This document shows, in pieces, positions 26,701-35,793 of a stretch of DNA of 64,000 bases. This DNA comes from Fluviicola sp. (GTDB lineage: Bacteria; Bacteroidota; Bacteroidia; Flavobacteriales_D; Crocinitomicaceae): assembly GCF_039596395.1 (NCBI RefSeq), contig NZ_JBCNJT010000005.1:93229-157228 (forward strand), given 5' to 3'. Under the pieces are notes generated by a model. It saw nothing but the letters and a program-made list of their open reading frames with translations, was not told the DNA's origin and did not search any database. The translations under genes were made by a program, and so were the position numbers. Every line of letters starts with the position of its first letter. Within the stretch, counting starts at the first letter, position 1.

Positions 26701-27353
26701 GCATCCTGACAGCTACCGCCCAGCAAAATGTAGTCATCGCAAATCCTCCAGTTAGCCAATGGGTCTATGTGGATGCAAACGGTTCAAACGGTTGTTTTGA
26801 CAGAGATTCCATTTACATTGCTGTCGGAACATTATCCGGATCCGTAAGCGCACAGGCAAACCCGGAATATGTGGTTCCCGGAAACAGCACTACGTTAACC
26901 GCATCACCTTCCGGATATTCGTACGTTTGGTATCCACAGGCAGGATTATCCAGTCCAAACAGTCAGATCACTCAGGCAACTCCTGAACAAACGACCTTGT
27001 ATACTGTTAGCATCACAGACGGAATCTGCACCAAATCCGCTTCTGTCAAAGTAAATGTACTGGAAGTTGTTTGTGACCGCACCTATGTTTACGTACCGAA
27101 CGCCTTTTCTCCGAACGGGGATTTGGAAAACGACGTGTTGTACGTCAGAAGTGCCATTGCCACTAAAATCCTCTTCCGTGTTTTTGACCGTTGGGGAGAA
27201 ATGGTGTTTGAAACAACCGATCAAAACATTGGATGGGACGGAACTTTCCGCGACAAACTCCTGAAACCGGATACCTACGACTACTACCTGGAAGCAACCT
27301 GCGTGCAGGGAGAACAGAAGATCATCAAAGGAAACGTGACACTTATTCGCTAA
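23745..27353 (+). CDS. Large secreted T9SS protein with SBBP repeats, PKD and CHU_C domains
   Basis: This 1202-residue secreted protein starts with a signal peptide (MKPIFGIFCALVFYVQCYAQ) followed by HYALIENKGQWDSKV, the N-terminal domain typical of SBBP-repeat proteins. Beta-propeller SBBP repeats follow (about 250-760; for example DVYVSKYSPDGEDMIWTTFL, GGSNNDACYSVKID). A PKD domain is at about 790-860 (YEWDFGNGVTSTIFSPTVTY), then Ig-like modules. The last 90 residues are the gliding motility-associated C-terminal domain CHU_C (YVPNAFSPNGD, FRVFDRWGEMVFET, WDGTFRDKLLKPDTYDYYLE), a T9SS sorting signal of type B. It is likely a surface or adhesive protein. It is monocistronic. Confidence 0.93.
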   Translation: MKPIFGIFCALVFYVQCYAQEIEHQHPSHYALIENKGQWDSKVLFQSKSQGNNIWVQQHGFIYDIRDYSPMRRAHAQKSTDTLVSDQLQGVLAGAHFLNSNEVSEIVKEKALPYYYNYFLGNDSTKWASDVKSFREVTLKNFYNGIDLKVFDTPEKFKYELWCSPGSPIQEIQIDLVNFDQVSINKNGDLVLKTKLGEIIEQKPVAWQMLNGKLTPVTCSFKLNGRVVSFKLGKFDPLASVIIDPVLVFATYSGSPSDNFGMTATYGHDGSAYSAGTLFGNAYPTPDNSAYDVTSNFTAVTNPTYGITDVYVSKYSPDGEDMIWTTFLGGGNGTQGTETAHSLICDKNDNLYIYGATSSTDFPIVGGYQTAHAGGSSASNFYFNGVYFTNQGTDIYVAKLSANGHNLLASTYMGGSLNDGINTKVTSGTYNSVASYDSLTTNYGDNFRGEIMIDSLGNCLVASCSRSNNFPTLNAFQPTLGGQQDGVLFKLNSNLSTLIWSSYFGGSNNDACYSVKIDSSYNVVFSGGTSSLNIPGTTGGLNPNYLGGKADGFVGKLTPNGQTLLQSTYLGANQYDQAFFVEINRNDEIFVLGQSVGGNFPVVNSQSYPGSSQFIAKLNPTLTSIVNSTVFGNGNPGINISPAAFLVDICGNMYVSGWGANILQSTPLSGMPLSADAYQNTTTGYDFYLFVYKRDFSGLLYGSYMGGVSAEEHVDGGTSRFDKNGVVYQSVCAGCNTCGGCPNVNSDFPTTPNAWSNLNLNDTDLNPGSNNNCNNVVFKFDFQLLPKAEFNPSGLGGCEDFTVTFTNTSSPSDSYEWDFGNGVTSTIFSPTVTYTEPGVYDVQLRVTDSVCLLTDTNQITITVLPDIQLAVSNDTILCSPMPLVFTANSFGSADYFVWSSTDQFTDTLNATVADSVLNITPGATTTYYVRAGNAYCSKIDSVTVYFIGGSLTITGNDSICLNEPTTLTADIQVPGVTFNYVWSPTSILTATAQQNVVIANPPVSQWVYVDANGSNGCFDRDSIYIAVGTLSGSVSAQANPEYVVPGNSTTLTASPSGYSYVWYPQAGLSSPNSQITQATPEQTTLYTVSITDGICTKSASVKVNVLEVVCDRTYVYVPNAFSPNGDLENDVLYVRSAIATKILFRVFDRWGEMVFETTDQNIGWDGTFRDKLLKPDTYDYYLEATCVQGEQKIIKGNVTLIR

Positions 27354-27550
27354 TACGGTTTACACCGGTTGAGTCTTGAACATTCGAACCATGCTTTCAT
27401 CCTGAAAACAGGATAAAGAACTTATTCCGCCAACATTACCGATTTATGAACTCAAAGTATTGTTTTGTAAACTCAAAATGTTAAAACACTTGTTTTTAAC
27501 GACCTATGTAAAAATTAGCTCTAACTTTATGCCTAACTTATTACTACAAA

Positions 27551-27907
27551 ATGGTCAAAACTCTAGCTATTACTCTTGCACTAGTTGCGTTTCAAATTAC
27601 TGCTTTTTCACAACAAAGTAATCTGGAAGACTCCAAAAGGTACATCAAAATCATTCTCGATTCCGAGATTACTCCGGAAGCTCAATCAGAAATTTCACAA
27701 GCATTTAAACAAATGCCGGGAGTCAGGACTTCCAGAATGGACAATTCTACCGGAATTTATCTGGGTATTTATACGCCGAATGAAAATCTTTCGGACCAAA
27801 CTTTTTTGAATTGGTTTATAAATCGTGGATATGAGGTTACCTGTTATTATGATGCCGCGTATGTGGAAGGCAGCATGATAGAATTATCCAAAAATAACTG
27901 CCGCTGA
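27551..27907 (+). CDS. Small secreted protein of unknown function
   Basis: The 118-residue protein has a signal peptide (MVKTLAITLALVAFQITAFSQ). The mature domain of about 95 residues has a beta-alpha-beta pattern (RYIKIILDSEITPEAQSEIS, GVRTSRMDNSTGIYLGIYT, FLNWFINRGYEVTCYYD), reminiscent of a ferredoxin-like or heavy-metal-associated fold but without the CxxC metal site. Only two cysteines are present in the mature part. It lies 2 nt before the next secreted-protein gene, so the two form an operon. Function is not recognised. Confidence 0.8.
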   Translation: MVKTLAITLALVAFQITAFSQQSNLEDSKRYIKIILDSEITPEAQSEISQAFKQMPGVRTSRMDNSTGIYLGIYTPNENLSDQTFLNWFINRGYEVTCYYDAAYVEGSMIELSKNNCR

Positions 27908-27909
27908 TC

Positions 27910-29496
27910 ATGAAAAATTTACTATTACTACTCACTCTTTGCCAACTCACAAGTATTTTCGGACAATCAGACAATTGTACCGGAACAGTCCCAACATTAA
28001 CCGTAGGAGCAACTTGTACAGCTACCAATTATTCCATTCCCACCTCCTTTTCCGATAATTTCAGTTCGGAACCTTCCTGCGGGTGGGATGATGTAGATGG
28101 TTTTTACCAATTTACGGCAACATCGAACTACACAACTGTAACCATTACCGATGCTACTGCAAACGGGCCAAATCCCGGATTGATGATCGTATCGGGAACC
28201 TGTGGAGGAACGTTTACCGCTCTTGGCTGTTCACAGACCGGGAACGGGGTGAATGAAAGTGTGAGTTTTTCGACAGTAGCAGGTCAAACGTACTATGCCG
28301 TTATTTTTGCTACCAATGCTGCAAATACCGGTCCTCCGACCCAGGCAACCAATGGAACGATTTGCGCCGTTCAAAGCACCTATTCAGGTCCTGTAGTCGC
28401 TTCCGATTGCCCGAATTATGTAAATATTTGCAGCAATGCGGGTTTCCAGATCGATCCGAACGGATATGGTTCCATCAATGAAATTCCTGCAGCCGGTTCC
28501 GTGGGAAACCCGATATACGATCCGTTTTTTGGGCCTTCAAGTCCCTGGGGAGGCGGAAACATGGGATGCCTGCAAATCGGCGAATCGAACAGTACCTGGA
28601 TGGTTATCAATGTGTACACGGCCGGAAATTTAGCCTTTTCATTCGGAGCCGGCGGCTCACAGGCGGGTTATTACGACTGGATCATGTATCCTTACACCGG
28701 ACCGGGAACCTGCGGCGCGATCTCAAGCAATTCTCTTGCACCTGTCAGATGCAACTGGAATGCCGTGAATTCAGGAGGAACCGGGTTGGCTTCTACATTG
28801 CCGGCGGGAGGAGACTGGGGAAATTATGAACCTCCGTTAGCCGTTACGGCCAATTCTCAATACATTATTTGTTTCTCCAACTATAGTTCAGCTACTTCAA
28901 CGGTACCTATTGCATTCAACGGTACGGCAACGGTGGGCTGTTCTGCATTGGGCGTAAATATGGCCAATTTTACTGTAAAAACAGATTGTGAAACAACCCA
29001 GGCAACCCTCTCCTGGGAAGCCCCGACTGAAAGTTCAAGCACCTATGAAGTTCAACGAAGTTATACCGGTGAAACGTGGGAAATTATAGGAAATGTAACT
29101 GAACCATCCGGTTCTTCCGATTCGAAACAGTTCGTATTCAGAGATGACCTTGAAAAGGACAAACTGATTTTTTACCGGTTGAAAGAAATTCATTCCAACG
29201 GTAAATCTGATTATTCCGAATTAAAATCAGTAACCTGCAAATCGGGTATTAGTCCAAACACCTTATCTCCAAACCCTTCATCGGAGTTGACAAACCTAAC
29301 GTATTATTCAAAACAACCGGGAACATTGCATATTTTTGATGCAGTAGGAAGACTTATTGAACAAATACCTTTGGAGGATACGAAAAGTAAAATTGTTTTG
29401 AAACCGATCAATGTTTCCAACCTTCAAAACGGCGTTTACCGCTTTGTTATGGATTTAGGGAACGAATCGTCTACCATCCAGTTTGTTAAGAAATAA
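27910..29496 (+). CDS. Secreted protein with T9SS type A sorting domain
   Basis: The 528-residue protein has a signal peptide (MKNLLLLLTLCQLTSIFGQ) and an N-terminal beta-sandwich region (about 20-130) typical of Bacteroidota secreted proteins. A second Cys- and Gly-rich module follows (about 150-345, containing DWIMYPYTGPGTCGAI). A fibronectin-like linker comes next (about 350-430, ATLSWEAPTESSSTYEVQRS), then the C-terminal T9SS type A sorting domain (about 440-528: LSPNPSSELTNLTYYS, LQNGVYRFVMDLGNESSTIQ). It is exported across the outer membrane by the T9SS. A catalytic domain is not recognised. Confidence 0.9.
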   Translation: MKNLLLLLTLCQLTSIFGQSDNCTGTVPTLTVGATCTATNYSIPTSFSDNFSSEPSCGWDDVDGFYQFTATSNYTTVTITDATANGPNPGLMIVSGTCGGTFTALGCSQTGNGVNESVSFSTVAGQTYYAVIFATNAANTGPPTQATNGTICAVQSTYSGPVVASDCPNYVNICSNAGFQIDPNGYGSINEIPAAGSVGNPIYDPFFGPSSPWGGGNMGCLQIGESNSTWMVINVYTAGNLAFSFGAGGSQAGYYDWIMYPYTGPGTCGAISSNSLAPVRCNWNAVNSGGTGLASTLPAGGDWGNYEPPLAVTANSQYIICFSNYSSATSTVPIAFNGTATVGCSALGVNMANFTVKTDCETTQATLSWEAPTESSSTYEVQRSYTGETWEIIGNVTEPSGSSDSKQFVFRDDLEKDKLIFYRLKEIHSNGKSDYSELKSVTCKSGISPNTLSPNPSSELTNLTYYSKQPGTLHIFDAVGRLIEQIPLEDTKSKIVLKPINVSNLQNGVYRFVMDLGNESSTIQFVKK

Positions 29497-29593
29497 AAAC
29501 GTTTTTATTAAGATTTCAATAGTTAAAGAGAAAAAGGACACCTTCTTCTCTTTTTCTTTGCCTATATTTAGGCATATTCTATACTCTTACTTT

Positions 29594-31633
29594 ATGAAAA
29601 AACAATTACTCACTCTTGGTTTCTTATCAAGTATTGTGGCATTTGGTCAGACATTCACCGATAATTTTGACTCTTATACCGCAGGACAAAAATTATGTCC
29701 GCAAAGTGGTGGCGCATGGACAACCTGGAGTAATGCTCCCGGGGGAACAGAAGACGTCATGGTTTCCAATGCCGATGCAGCTTCGGGAAGCAACTCGCTG
29801 TACTTCTCCACTTCTTCGTCAACAGGCGGGCCAACAGATTTGGTACGCAACTTCGGGGTTTTGAATACCGGGCAATTCGACATGGATTTCAACATGAAGG
29901 TTGAAACCGGGAAAGCAGGTTACTTCAACTTCCAGCGAAATGCAACGATCGGCCAGGTGTGGGCGATGGATTGTTTTTTCAACGACAACGGAACAATTAC
30001 GATCAACAATCAAAACGGGTTAAATTTCACAGGGGCGTCTTATCCGCAAAACACCTGGTTTAACTTCCGCATTGCGATCAATTTCAACACCAACAACTGG
30101 GAAGTTTTTATTGACAACGTTTCGGTAGGTTCGTTTGCGAATCCGGTAAACCAGATTGCGTCTATCGATATTTACCCGACGGATCAAAATGCTCCTTACA
30201 GCTGCGGATACTTCATGGATGATTTTCATACGGTAATTACTCCGTACTCACTTCCTTCCCTGAACGCGGCGGCAAACGGATTGTCATTCGACCAGGGAAT
30301 GCTGGCAGGAAATGCTGTGACTCCGAAAGTAGTTGTCAGAAACCTGGGAACCACTCCGATCACTTCTTTCGAATTGGACGTGGATTACAACGGAAACAAC
30401 ATTCATCAAACCGTTACAGGATTGAACCTGGCTTCTTTGGCAACAACTACTGTTACCATGACCGGAACCCTGACTTTAACAGGAAGCAACATGCCGATGA
30501 CAGCAACAGTAAGCAATGTCAATAATGCAGGAGCAGACATGGATGCAAACGACGACGAACTTTCCATTGATCTAAATCCTTTAACACCAGCCATGGGTAA
30601 AATGGTAGTTGGAGAAGAAGGAACAGGAACCTGGTGTCAATGGTGTCCGAGAGGAGCTGTGTTCATGGACATGATGGAAACAAAATACGACCAGTACTGG
30701 GCAGGAATTGCAGTTCATAACGGCGATCCTATGACAGTTACAGTTTACGATGACGGAATCGGAGGATTGGTTTCCGGTTATCCTTCAGCTTTGGTTGACC
30801 GTATGAGCGTAATCGATCCTTCGGAAATGGAAGGTGATTTCTTAACGCGTGTGCAGGTTGCTCCGAAAGCATTGATCGAAAACGGTGCTACCTGGAATGC
30901 AACAACACGTGAATTAAAAGTATCAACATCTGCAAACTTCTTATCTTCAGCAACAAGCTCCTACAAATTGGGAATTGTTCTTACGGAAGACGAAGTAACG
31001 GGAACTTCCAGCAACTACAACCAGGCAAATGCGTATGCAGGTGGTGGCCAGGGAGCAATGGGCGGTTTTGAATCATTGCCAAACCCGGTACCGGCAGCAC
31101 AGATGGTTTACGACCATGTTGCCAGAGCTATCGAACCAAGCTTCACAGGATATGCAAATAGCTTCCCGGCAACTGTAAACGCCGGAGAAACACATACAAT
31201 CACAGCTACATTTACTATTCCGGCTACCTGGGACGAAACGAAGATCCACATCGTTGGATTGTTGTTCAATCCTGCGGGACAAATCGACAACGCAGGAAAA
31301 GCGACTATTACAGAAGCAGTAGCAAACGGATTTGTAGCAGGAACAGATGTTACGGCTGGATTGAACGATTTGGTACAAATTGACGATTTGGTACAGGTTT
31401 ATCCGAACCCGGCTACAACAAGCGTTTCTGTGAACCTTCAAATCAAGGAACAAAGCGATGTGACCATTTCCGTAACGGATGTTGCAGGAAAAGAAATTTC
31501 CAGCAAAAACTACGGTCAAATGAACGGTGCTTCCGTGATTACGATCAATACAAGCAACACACCTGCGGGAGTTTATTTTGTAAATGTAAAAATGAACAAC
31601 GCAGTTACCCAGAAAAAAGTGATTATCCAATAA
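29594..31633 (+). CDS. Secreted Omp28-like protein with T9SS type A sorting domain
   Basis: This 679-residue protein starts at ATG 29594, which begins a clear signal peptide (MKKQLLTLGFLSSIVAFGQ); a longer frame upstream overlaps the previous gene and is rejected. An N-terminal lectin-like beta-sandwich (about 20-210; FTDNFDSYTAGQKLCPQSGG) is followed by a CARDB-type spacer. An Omp28-related, thioredoxin-like region with GEEGTGTWCQWCPRGAVF comes next (about 340-500), containing CxxC. The last 75 residues are a T9SS type A sorting domain (VYPNPATTSVSVNL, TPAGVYFVNVKMNNAV). Probable cell-surface or secreted protein; substrate unknown. Confidence 0.9.
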   Translation: MKKQLLTLGFLSSIVAFGQTFTDNFDSYTAGQKLCPQSGGAWTTWSNAPGGTEDVMVSNADAASGSNSLYFSTSSSTGGPTDLVRNFGVLNTGQFDMDFNMKVETGKAGYFNFQRNATIGQVWAMDCFFNDNGTITINNQNGLNFTGASYPQNTWFNFRIAINFNTNNWEVFIDNVSVGSFANPVNQIASIDIYPTDQNAPYSCGYFMDDFHTVITPYSLPSLNAAANGLSFDQGMLAGNAVTPKVVVRNLGTTPITSFELDVDYNGNNIHQTVTGLNLASLATTTVTMTGTLTLTGSNMPMTATVSNVNNAGADMDANDDELSIDLNPLTPAMGKMVVGEEGTGTWCQWCPRGAVFMDMMETKYDQYWAGIAVHNGDPMTVTVYDDGIGGLVSGYPSALVDRMSVIDPSEMEGDFLTRVQVAPKALIENGATWNATTRELKVSTSANFLSSATSSYKLGIVLTEDEVTGTSSNYNQANAYAGGGQGAMGGFESLPNPVPAAQMVYDHVARAIEPSFTGYANSFPATVNAGETHTITATFTIPATWDETKIHIVGLLFNPAGQIDNAGKATITEAVANGFVAGTDVTAGLNDLVQIDDLVQVYPNPATTSVSVNLQIKEQSDVTISVTDVAGKEISSKNYGQMNGASVITINTSNTPAGVYFVNVKMNNAVTQKKVIIQ

Positions 31634-31655
31634 TTCATTCAGGGAAATAAAACGC

Positions 31656-31696
31656 AGGGCGTCCTGGCTAAGCCAGGACGCCCTTACTATTTTTTA
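31656..31696 (+). terminator. Strong terminator after the Omp28-like gene
   Basis: A perfect 14-bp stem, agggcgtcctggct (31656-31669) and agccaggacgccct (31671-31684), is followed by TACTATTTTTT. It ends the secreted-protein cluster. Confidence 0.92.
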
Positions 31697-31709
31697 CTAC
31701 TTTTGTTGC

Positions 31710-32273
31710 ATGAAATGGATTGGAAACCGAATTAGTTATCTCGACGATCAAAACAAAACAACGTTCATCATCACACCCGAACAAATCGGATTTGTAAAAG
31801 CACTCATGGGTGCCTGGTGTTTTATGTGGTTTGCGATCGGGGCAACCATTATCTGGTCACTTTTCACCTTCAAATTCACACAGCAGGAACAAGTGATCCT
31901 CGGGGTTTTCATGGTCTTCTGGCTTTACTACTTCATCCGTGTCGGAAGAACTTTTTTGTGGATCATGTATGGCCGTGAGTATATCAAGGTCGATAAAATC
32001 TCGTTAACGATCAAAACAAGTATCGGAACTTACGGCAAAGCTAAAGAATACTACCTGGAAAACATCAAAAAAGTGCGTGTTTCCGTTCCGAAGGAAAACT
32101 CTTTCCAGGCGGCATGGGAAAACTCTCCGTGGATACGCGGAGGTGAACGCATTGAGTTCGATTACCTCGGAAAAACGATCCGCTTCGGCAGAAAGCTGAA
32201 TCAGCAGGATTCCAAACTCCTGTTCCAGCTCATGACCAAACGCATTGAAGACCAACTCAAGAAAAAGCGCTGA
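31710..32273 (+). CDS. Two-TM membrane protein of unknown function
   Basis: The 187-residue protein has a short N-terminus, two hydrophobic segments (about 30-55, LMGAWCFMWFAIGATIIWSL, and about 65-90, VILGVFMVFWLYYFIRVG), and a cytoplasmic PH-like C-terminal part (YGREYIKVDKISLTIKT, YYLENIKKVRVSVP, RIEFDYLGKTIRFG). That layout resembles small bacterial PH-domain membrane proteins, but the family is not certain. The gene converges on the TerB-like gene with no spacer between stops. Confidence 0.75.
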   Translation: MKWIGNRISYLDDQNKTTFIITPEQIGFVKALMGAWCFMWFAIGATIIWSLFTFKFTQQEQVILGVFMVFWLYYFIRVGRTFLWIMYGREYIKVDKISLTIKTSIGTYGKAKEYYLENIKKVRVSVPKENSFQAAWENSPWIRGGERIEFDYLGKTIRFGRKLNQQDSKLLFQLMTKRIEDQLKKKR

Positions 32274-32696
32274 TTAAATCACAATTCGCAACACTTCTTC
32301 GCGGTCCATTCCTTTTCGTAAATGCTCCAGGATAATCGGGAATTTTTCATCGATGCGTTCCGGGGTAAAACCTAATTCAACGCCCAATCTTCTGACCAGT
32401 TTGGTCTCATTGTTATCCATATTCCCGTCAATTCCCAAAAGCTGGATCAACTGAATAAAACGCTCGTAACGTTCTTCACGTGTAACCGGAGGAATAAACG
32501 GATAATCATCCGGATTTTCGCAAATCTCAGTAACCTGTTCTTCAGTCAAAGAAAGTTTCGTTGCGATCTTTTTCAATAGCTGGTTCTCAGCAAAACTGAC
32601 GTTTCCGTCTATGCGTGCCAGCATGATCAGGTTTCTGAAATGTCCTTTTTGACGTGCCTGTTCTCCTGAATCGAAAATATGCGAAAATGAGCTCAT
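32274..32696 (-). CDS. TerB-like acidic helical protein
   Basis: The 140-residue protein resembles the TerB/DjlA-N-terminal helical family. Two repeats each carry a metal-binding-like acidic turn: LIMLARIDGNVSFAENQLLK (about 24-43) and LIQLLGIDGNMDNNETKLV (about 82-100). TerB domains are found in tellurite-resistance and envelope-stress modules, but no other ter gene is here, so a specific role is not inferred. It is a monocistronic gene facing the two-TM protein gene. A low-complexity repeat block lies upstream. Confidence 0.8.
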   Translation of the reverse strand: MSSFSHIFDSGEQARQKGHFRNLIMLARIDGNVSFAENQLLKKIATKLSLTEEQVTEICENPDDYPFIPPVTREERYERFIQLIQLLGIDGNMDNNETKLVRRLGVELGFTPERIDEKFPIILEHLRKGMDREEVLRIVI

Positions 32697-32740
32697 GGTA
32701 GTGTTTTTTATAGTGTAAAAATGTTTAATAGTTTAATAAG

Positions 32741-32817
32741 TTCCAAATGTTCCAAATGTTCCAAATGTTCCAAATGTTCCAAATGTTCCAAATGTTCCAA
32801 ATGTTCCAAATGTTCCA
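32741..32817. repeat. Tandem 9-bp repeat (TTCCAAATG)8 within a GTTCAAA-type spacer
   Basis: Eight exact copies of TTCCAAATG run from 32741 to 32812, followed by TTCCA. The flanks (32710-32740 and 32821-32870) are made of related words: tttaatagtttaataag on one side, tttgaac repeats on the other, in roughly inverted orientation. Similar word-spacers occur at 22014-22043, 41052-41174 and 58708-58750. Confidence 0.95.
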
Positions 32818-32871
32818 CACTTTAATTTTTTTGAACCCTTTGAACTTTTTGAACCTTCTTTGAACTTATTT

Positions 32872-34647
32872 TTAATCCCGGATCAAACTGTATGCCTTTA
32901 TTTTCAGTGATTCAACCACCGTTTCTTTCCCAGACGGATTCTCCACGTAAATCTGGATCCTGTCATCGGAATGATTAATAATGGGCAGATTGAAACGAAC
33001 TTTCAAGGTATCGGCATCACCGGATTTTCTTTGCGTGGTCAACGGATAATTTTTCCAATTATACGTATTGTATTTACTGAACACTTCGAAATGGATGATT
33101 GAGGGAATTAAACTATCTCCATTGCGGTAAATAATCTCTGCATCAAACAAGGTTTCGTCGGTTTTCAACTTCGGAAAAAGCAGTCTTTTATCCACTAATT
33201 TACTGATCTTCCCGGGAATTCTCACTTTCCCGGTTTGACTGAAATCAATCGTTTCTACCCGGCCGAACTTCAGTTTTTCCGCATGAATGGTTTGCGGCCA
33301 GTTCGTATCGGAGCGATCCAGTTCCAGCCTGTTAGTCTGGTATTCAGGCATATCCAACTTCCCGAAAATGTACCAGTAATGTGCTTTGGTCATGCGATCC
33401 GGGTGCAAAATACCTTTCGAGTATTGGGCGGACTGAAAAACCGAAAGCCCGGTGGTAAGCACCAAAAATACCAATAAGGCCGGTTTTCCTGCTTTTGACC
33501 TTCCGATGGTCAGAATAGCAAATCCCAACGGCACCAATAAAAGCGGATATAAGTCTACCATCGCCCTGGAACCAAACGAAGCTGCGTACCACCAGCATTC
33601 CCAGGAAGAAAAAATCCACATGCATAACAGAAGCGCTCCGAACACAGGCCAAAAGAGGGATTTCCGTTGTTTGTAAAGAATAACGAATCCCGGGATGAGC
33701 AGCAGGAACACCGGAGAATAAAGCAACCAGCCTTTTTTATAGCTGAAAAGGAAGTCGATCACATGCGGATCCACTATAACCACTTCTTCCACGTGCATGT
33801 TCAGGATAAACCAGCTTCCTCCCAGTAATTTCCAATAAATCAACTGGGGAAGATTGAATAATAAACCCGCAAGCGGAAACAATAAAAGCGATTTCCAGTA
33901 AGCCAGCCTGGAAGTATACACGTTGCGCAGCATCAGCAATGGAAGAATTCCAAGCAGAACATGTGTCGGCCTGATGGCAGAAATCAACCCCAAAGTCAGA
34001 GCAGCGACCAGCAAATGCTTTCTTTTACCTGATTCCCGGACTTTCAAGAGGCAGTAAAACAGCAGTGCCACAAGCGCAAACAAATAAATGTGCTGCAACT
34101 GGTAAGCAAGTGTTGCTGTGGAATAGAAATTCGTACCGAAATAGACAAGTACCAAAAGTAAGGCTGTCAGCTGATCGGTGAAAAACAGTTTCAACACCTT
34201 ATTCAGGAAGTAAATTCCCAGTAAAATAAACAGGAGCGCATTGAGCAAATACGTGATGTGATAAGGCTTGCTGAAACCGTCTTTCGGATATCCCAGCACT
34301 TTCGCGAACACATGGCCGACCGTATAAGCGGGCAATTCCAGGTAAGCCTGTCCCATGTGGTAAATATTCAACTTGTGCCCGTTATCCATTGTCTTGAGCT
34401 GATAAACGGGAACATCTCCGCAATAAGTATTCTGCACAGCCTGGAGTTCTTCCTGTTGCAGGTACAAATTCCGGTACTGGAAAAATTGTGTCAAATACAT
34501 GTAATACCCGTATCCGTCATAGGCGCAGACACAGGTCGACTCCCCTTTGGCTACATCATTGATTTTGGCGGAAAAATTCAGTGTAAATACAGTGATGATG
34601 ACCAGGTTTGTGATCTTTCGAATATTGGTTTTCAAAAAATCAATCAT
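32872..34647 (-). CDS. Polytopic membrane protein, GT-C glycosyltransferase-like
   Basis: The 591-residue protein has about ten predicted membrane segments. N-terminal TM1 is followed by a large periplasmic loop ([20 protein letters not shown], about 38-57, with an acidic DGYGYY motif), then many TMs (for example [36 protein letters not shown]). The C-terminal domain is soluble and beta-rich (about 440-591). The order (TM, acidic loop, 8-10 TMs) is that of GT-C-fold polyprenyl-phosphate glycosyltransferases, but no family signature is certain. It overlaps the gmhA end by 8 nt, which suggests a role in surface glycan assembly. Confidence 0.75.
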   Translation of the reverse strand: MIDFLKTNIRKITNLVIITVFTLNFSAKINDVAKGESTCVCAYDGYGYYMYLTQFFQYRNLYLQQEELQAVQNTYCGDVPVYQLKTMDNGHKLNIYHMGQAYLELPAYTVGHVFAKVLGYPKDGFSKPYHITYLLNALLFILLGIYFLNKVLKLFFTDQLTALLLVLVYFGTNFYSTATLAYQLQHIYLFALVALLFYCLLKVRESGKRKHLLVAALTLGLISAIRPTHVLLGILPLLMLRNVYTSRLAYWKSLLLFPLAGLLFNLPQLIYWKLLGGSWFILNMHVEEVVIVDPHVIDFLFSYKKGWLLYSPVFLLLIPGFVILYKQRKSLFWPVFGALLLCMWIFSSWECWWYAASFGSRAMVDLYPLLLVPLGFAILTIGRSKAGKPALLVFLVLTTGLSVFQSAQYSKGILHPDRMTKAHYWYIFGKLDMPEYQTNRLELDRSDTNWPQTIHAEKLKFGRVETIDFSQTGKVRIPGKISKLVDKRLLFPKLKTDETLFDAEIIYRNGDSLIPSIIHFEVFSKYNTYNWKNYPLTTQRKSGDADTLKVRFNLPIINHSDDRIQIYVENPSGKETVVESLKIKAYSLIRD

Positions 34648-35209
34648 TCACTCCGTTTTCAATGTAATCGATCAGCGAATGAATGACCTTGATGTGAATT
34701 TCCTGGGCACGGTCTGCGTAATTCGAATGCGGCGCACGTATCTCCACGTCACAAAGCTCTGCCATTTTCCCTCCGTCTTTCCCGGTAAGTCCAACGATCT
34801 TCATTCCTTTGGCTTTTGCAGCTTCAATAGCGTGAAGTACATTTTTTGAATTCCCGGATGTCGAAATGGCTAACAAAACATCTCCGTTTTGCCCGAGTGC
34901 TTCCACATATCGGGAGAAAATAAAGTCGTAACCGTAATCATTCCCGACACAACTGATGTGGGACGGATCCGAAATACTCAAAGCAGGAATTGCTCTTCTG
35001 TCATCCCGGTATCTTCCCGTCAATTCTTCTGCAAAATGCATGGCATCGCACATCGAACCACCGTTCCCGCAGGAAATGATCTTTCCTCCTGACCGGATAG
35101 CCGAAACCATTAAATTACCTGCCTCACGGATCAGTTGGTGATTCGCTTCGTTGTTAAATTTTAGCAAAATTTCGAGCGCTTCGTTAAAATGGTCTGCTAT
35201 TTGTTTCAT
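34640..35209 (-). CDS. gmhA: Phosphoheptose isomerase-like SIS-domain protein (GmhA family)
   Basis: The 189-residue SIS-domain protein resembles GmhA, which converts sedoheptulose-7-phosphate to D-glycero-D-heptose-7-phosphate for LPS core or surface glycans. Motifs: [19 protein letters not shown] (about 45-63), [30 protein letters not shown] (about 111-127), [10 protein letters not shown] and the C-terminal HxxxQ-like [18 protein letters not shown] at 35209 (MKQIADHF) gives the usual 189-192-residue length; a longer frame to 35266 adds a non-homologous tail. It is translationally coupled to the downstream GT-C-like membrane protein gene. Confidence 0.88.
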   Translation of the reverse strand: MKQIADHFNEALEILLKFNNEANHQLIREAGNLMVSAIRSGGKIISCGNGGSMCDAMHFAEELTGRYRDDRRAIPALSISDPSHISCVGNDYGYDFIFSRYVEALGQNGDVLLAISTSGNSKNVLHAIEAAKAKGMKIVGLTGKDGGKMAELCDVEIRAPHSNYADRAQEIHIKVIHSLIDYIENGVND

Positions 35210-35323
35210 GCCTCTGCAAATGGGATTGTTTGTCAAAAATAAATAATTATTGAGTGCAGTTACCATTTTGGATAAACTTGTTATATTTGAAATCGGAGTT
35301 GGCTCCTTAACACAAAAACAACT

Positions 35324-35746
35324 ATGAAAAATATTCTACTTGCCATTCTAACTTTAACTTTAGGATATAGCGCATCAGCACAAGATGACTGTTTTAAGAA
35401 ATTGGAAGATGCTTTTGCAAAAAGAGGTTCTTACACAGTTGCCGATGATATGCACCGAAATGTAATTGTTAGTTTCTTTACACCTGAGGGCACTGAATGT
35501 TTGACAGGTAAAGCGCGCGTTGAAAACGGATGTGTCGTTTCTGTTTTCCTTCAATACGATGATGGAACTTATTATTTGTTAGAGAAGAAGTTTTACAACC
35601 AAAAGAAGACAAACCCGGTAGTTACCAACGGAATTTCTGAAATGATCTTCACTGTAGACGGAGAAAAATTCAGAGTAGTATTTATCGACAAATTAAAGCC
35701 AAAAGCAAAATCATACAAACAGGCAAACTTGCCGGATGATTTGTAA
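35324..35746 (+). CDS. Small secreted protein of unknown function
   Basis: The 140-residue protein has a signal peptide ([20 protein letters not shown]). The mature part of about 120 residues starts with [20 protein letters not shown] and alternates charged and beta-strand-like segments ([40 protein letters not shown]). The family is not recognised. A TATATTTG box (35282-35289) lies 34 bp before the ATG, and a strong terminator follows the stop. It is monocistronic. Confidence 0.82.
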   Translation: MKNILLAILTLTLGYSASAQDDCFKKLEDAFAKRGSYTVADDMHRNVIVSFFTPEGTECLTGKARVENGCVVSVFLQYDDGTYYLLEKKFYNQKKTNPVVTNGISEMIFTVDGEKFRVVFIDKLKPKAKSYKQANLPDDL

Positions 35747-35763
35747 TCAATATAAGAAATTGG

Positions 35764-35793
35764 AATCCTGACATTCATCGTCAGGATTTTTTT
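35764..35793. terminator. Terminator between convergent genes
   Basis: The perfect 9-bp stem aatcctgac (35764-35772) and gtcaggatt (35780-35788) surrounds a 7-nt loop and is followed by T7 on the plus strand. It ends the small secreted-protein gene; the histidine kinase gene ends just beyond it on the other strand. Confidence 0.88.

Noticed and set aside
29483..29593. Longer N-terminus of the Omp28-like protein
   Set aside because: The upstream part overlaps the previous gene's end and is not signal-like; ATG 29594 begins a normal signal peptide.
31073..31630. 185-codon open frame on the minus strand
   Set aside because: Antisense to the Omp28-like secreted protein gene; composition is that of a shadow frame.
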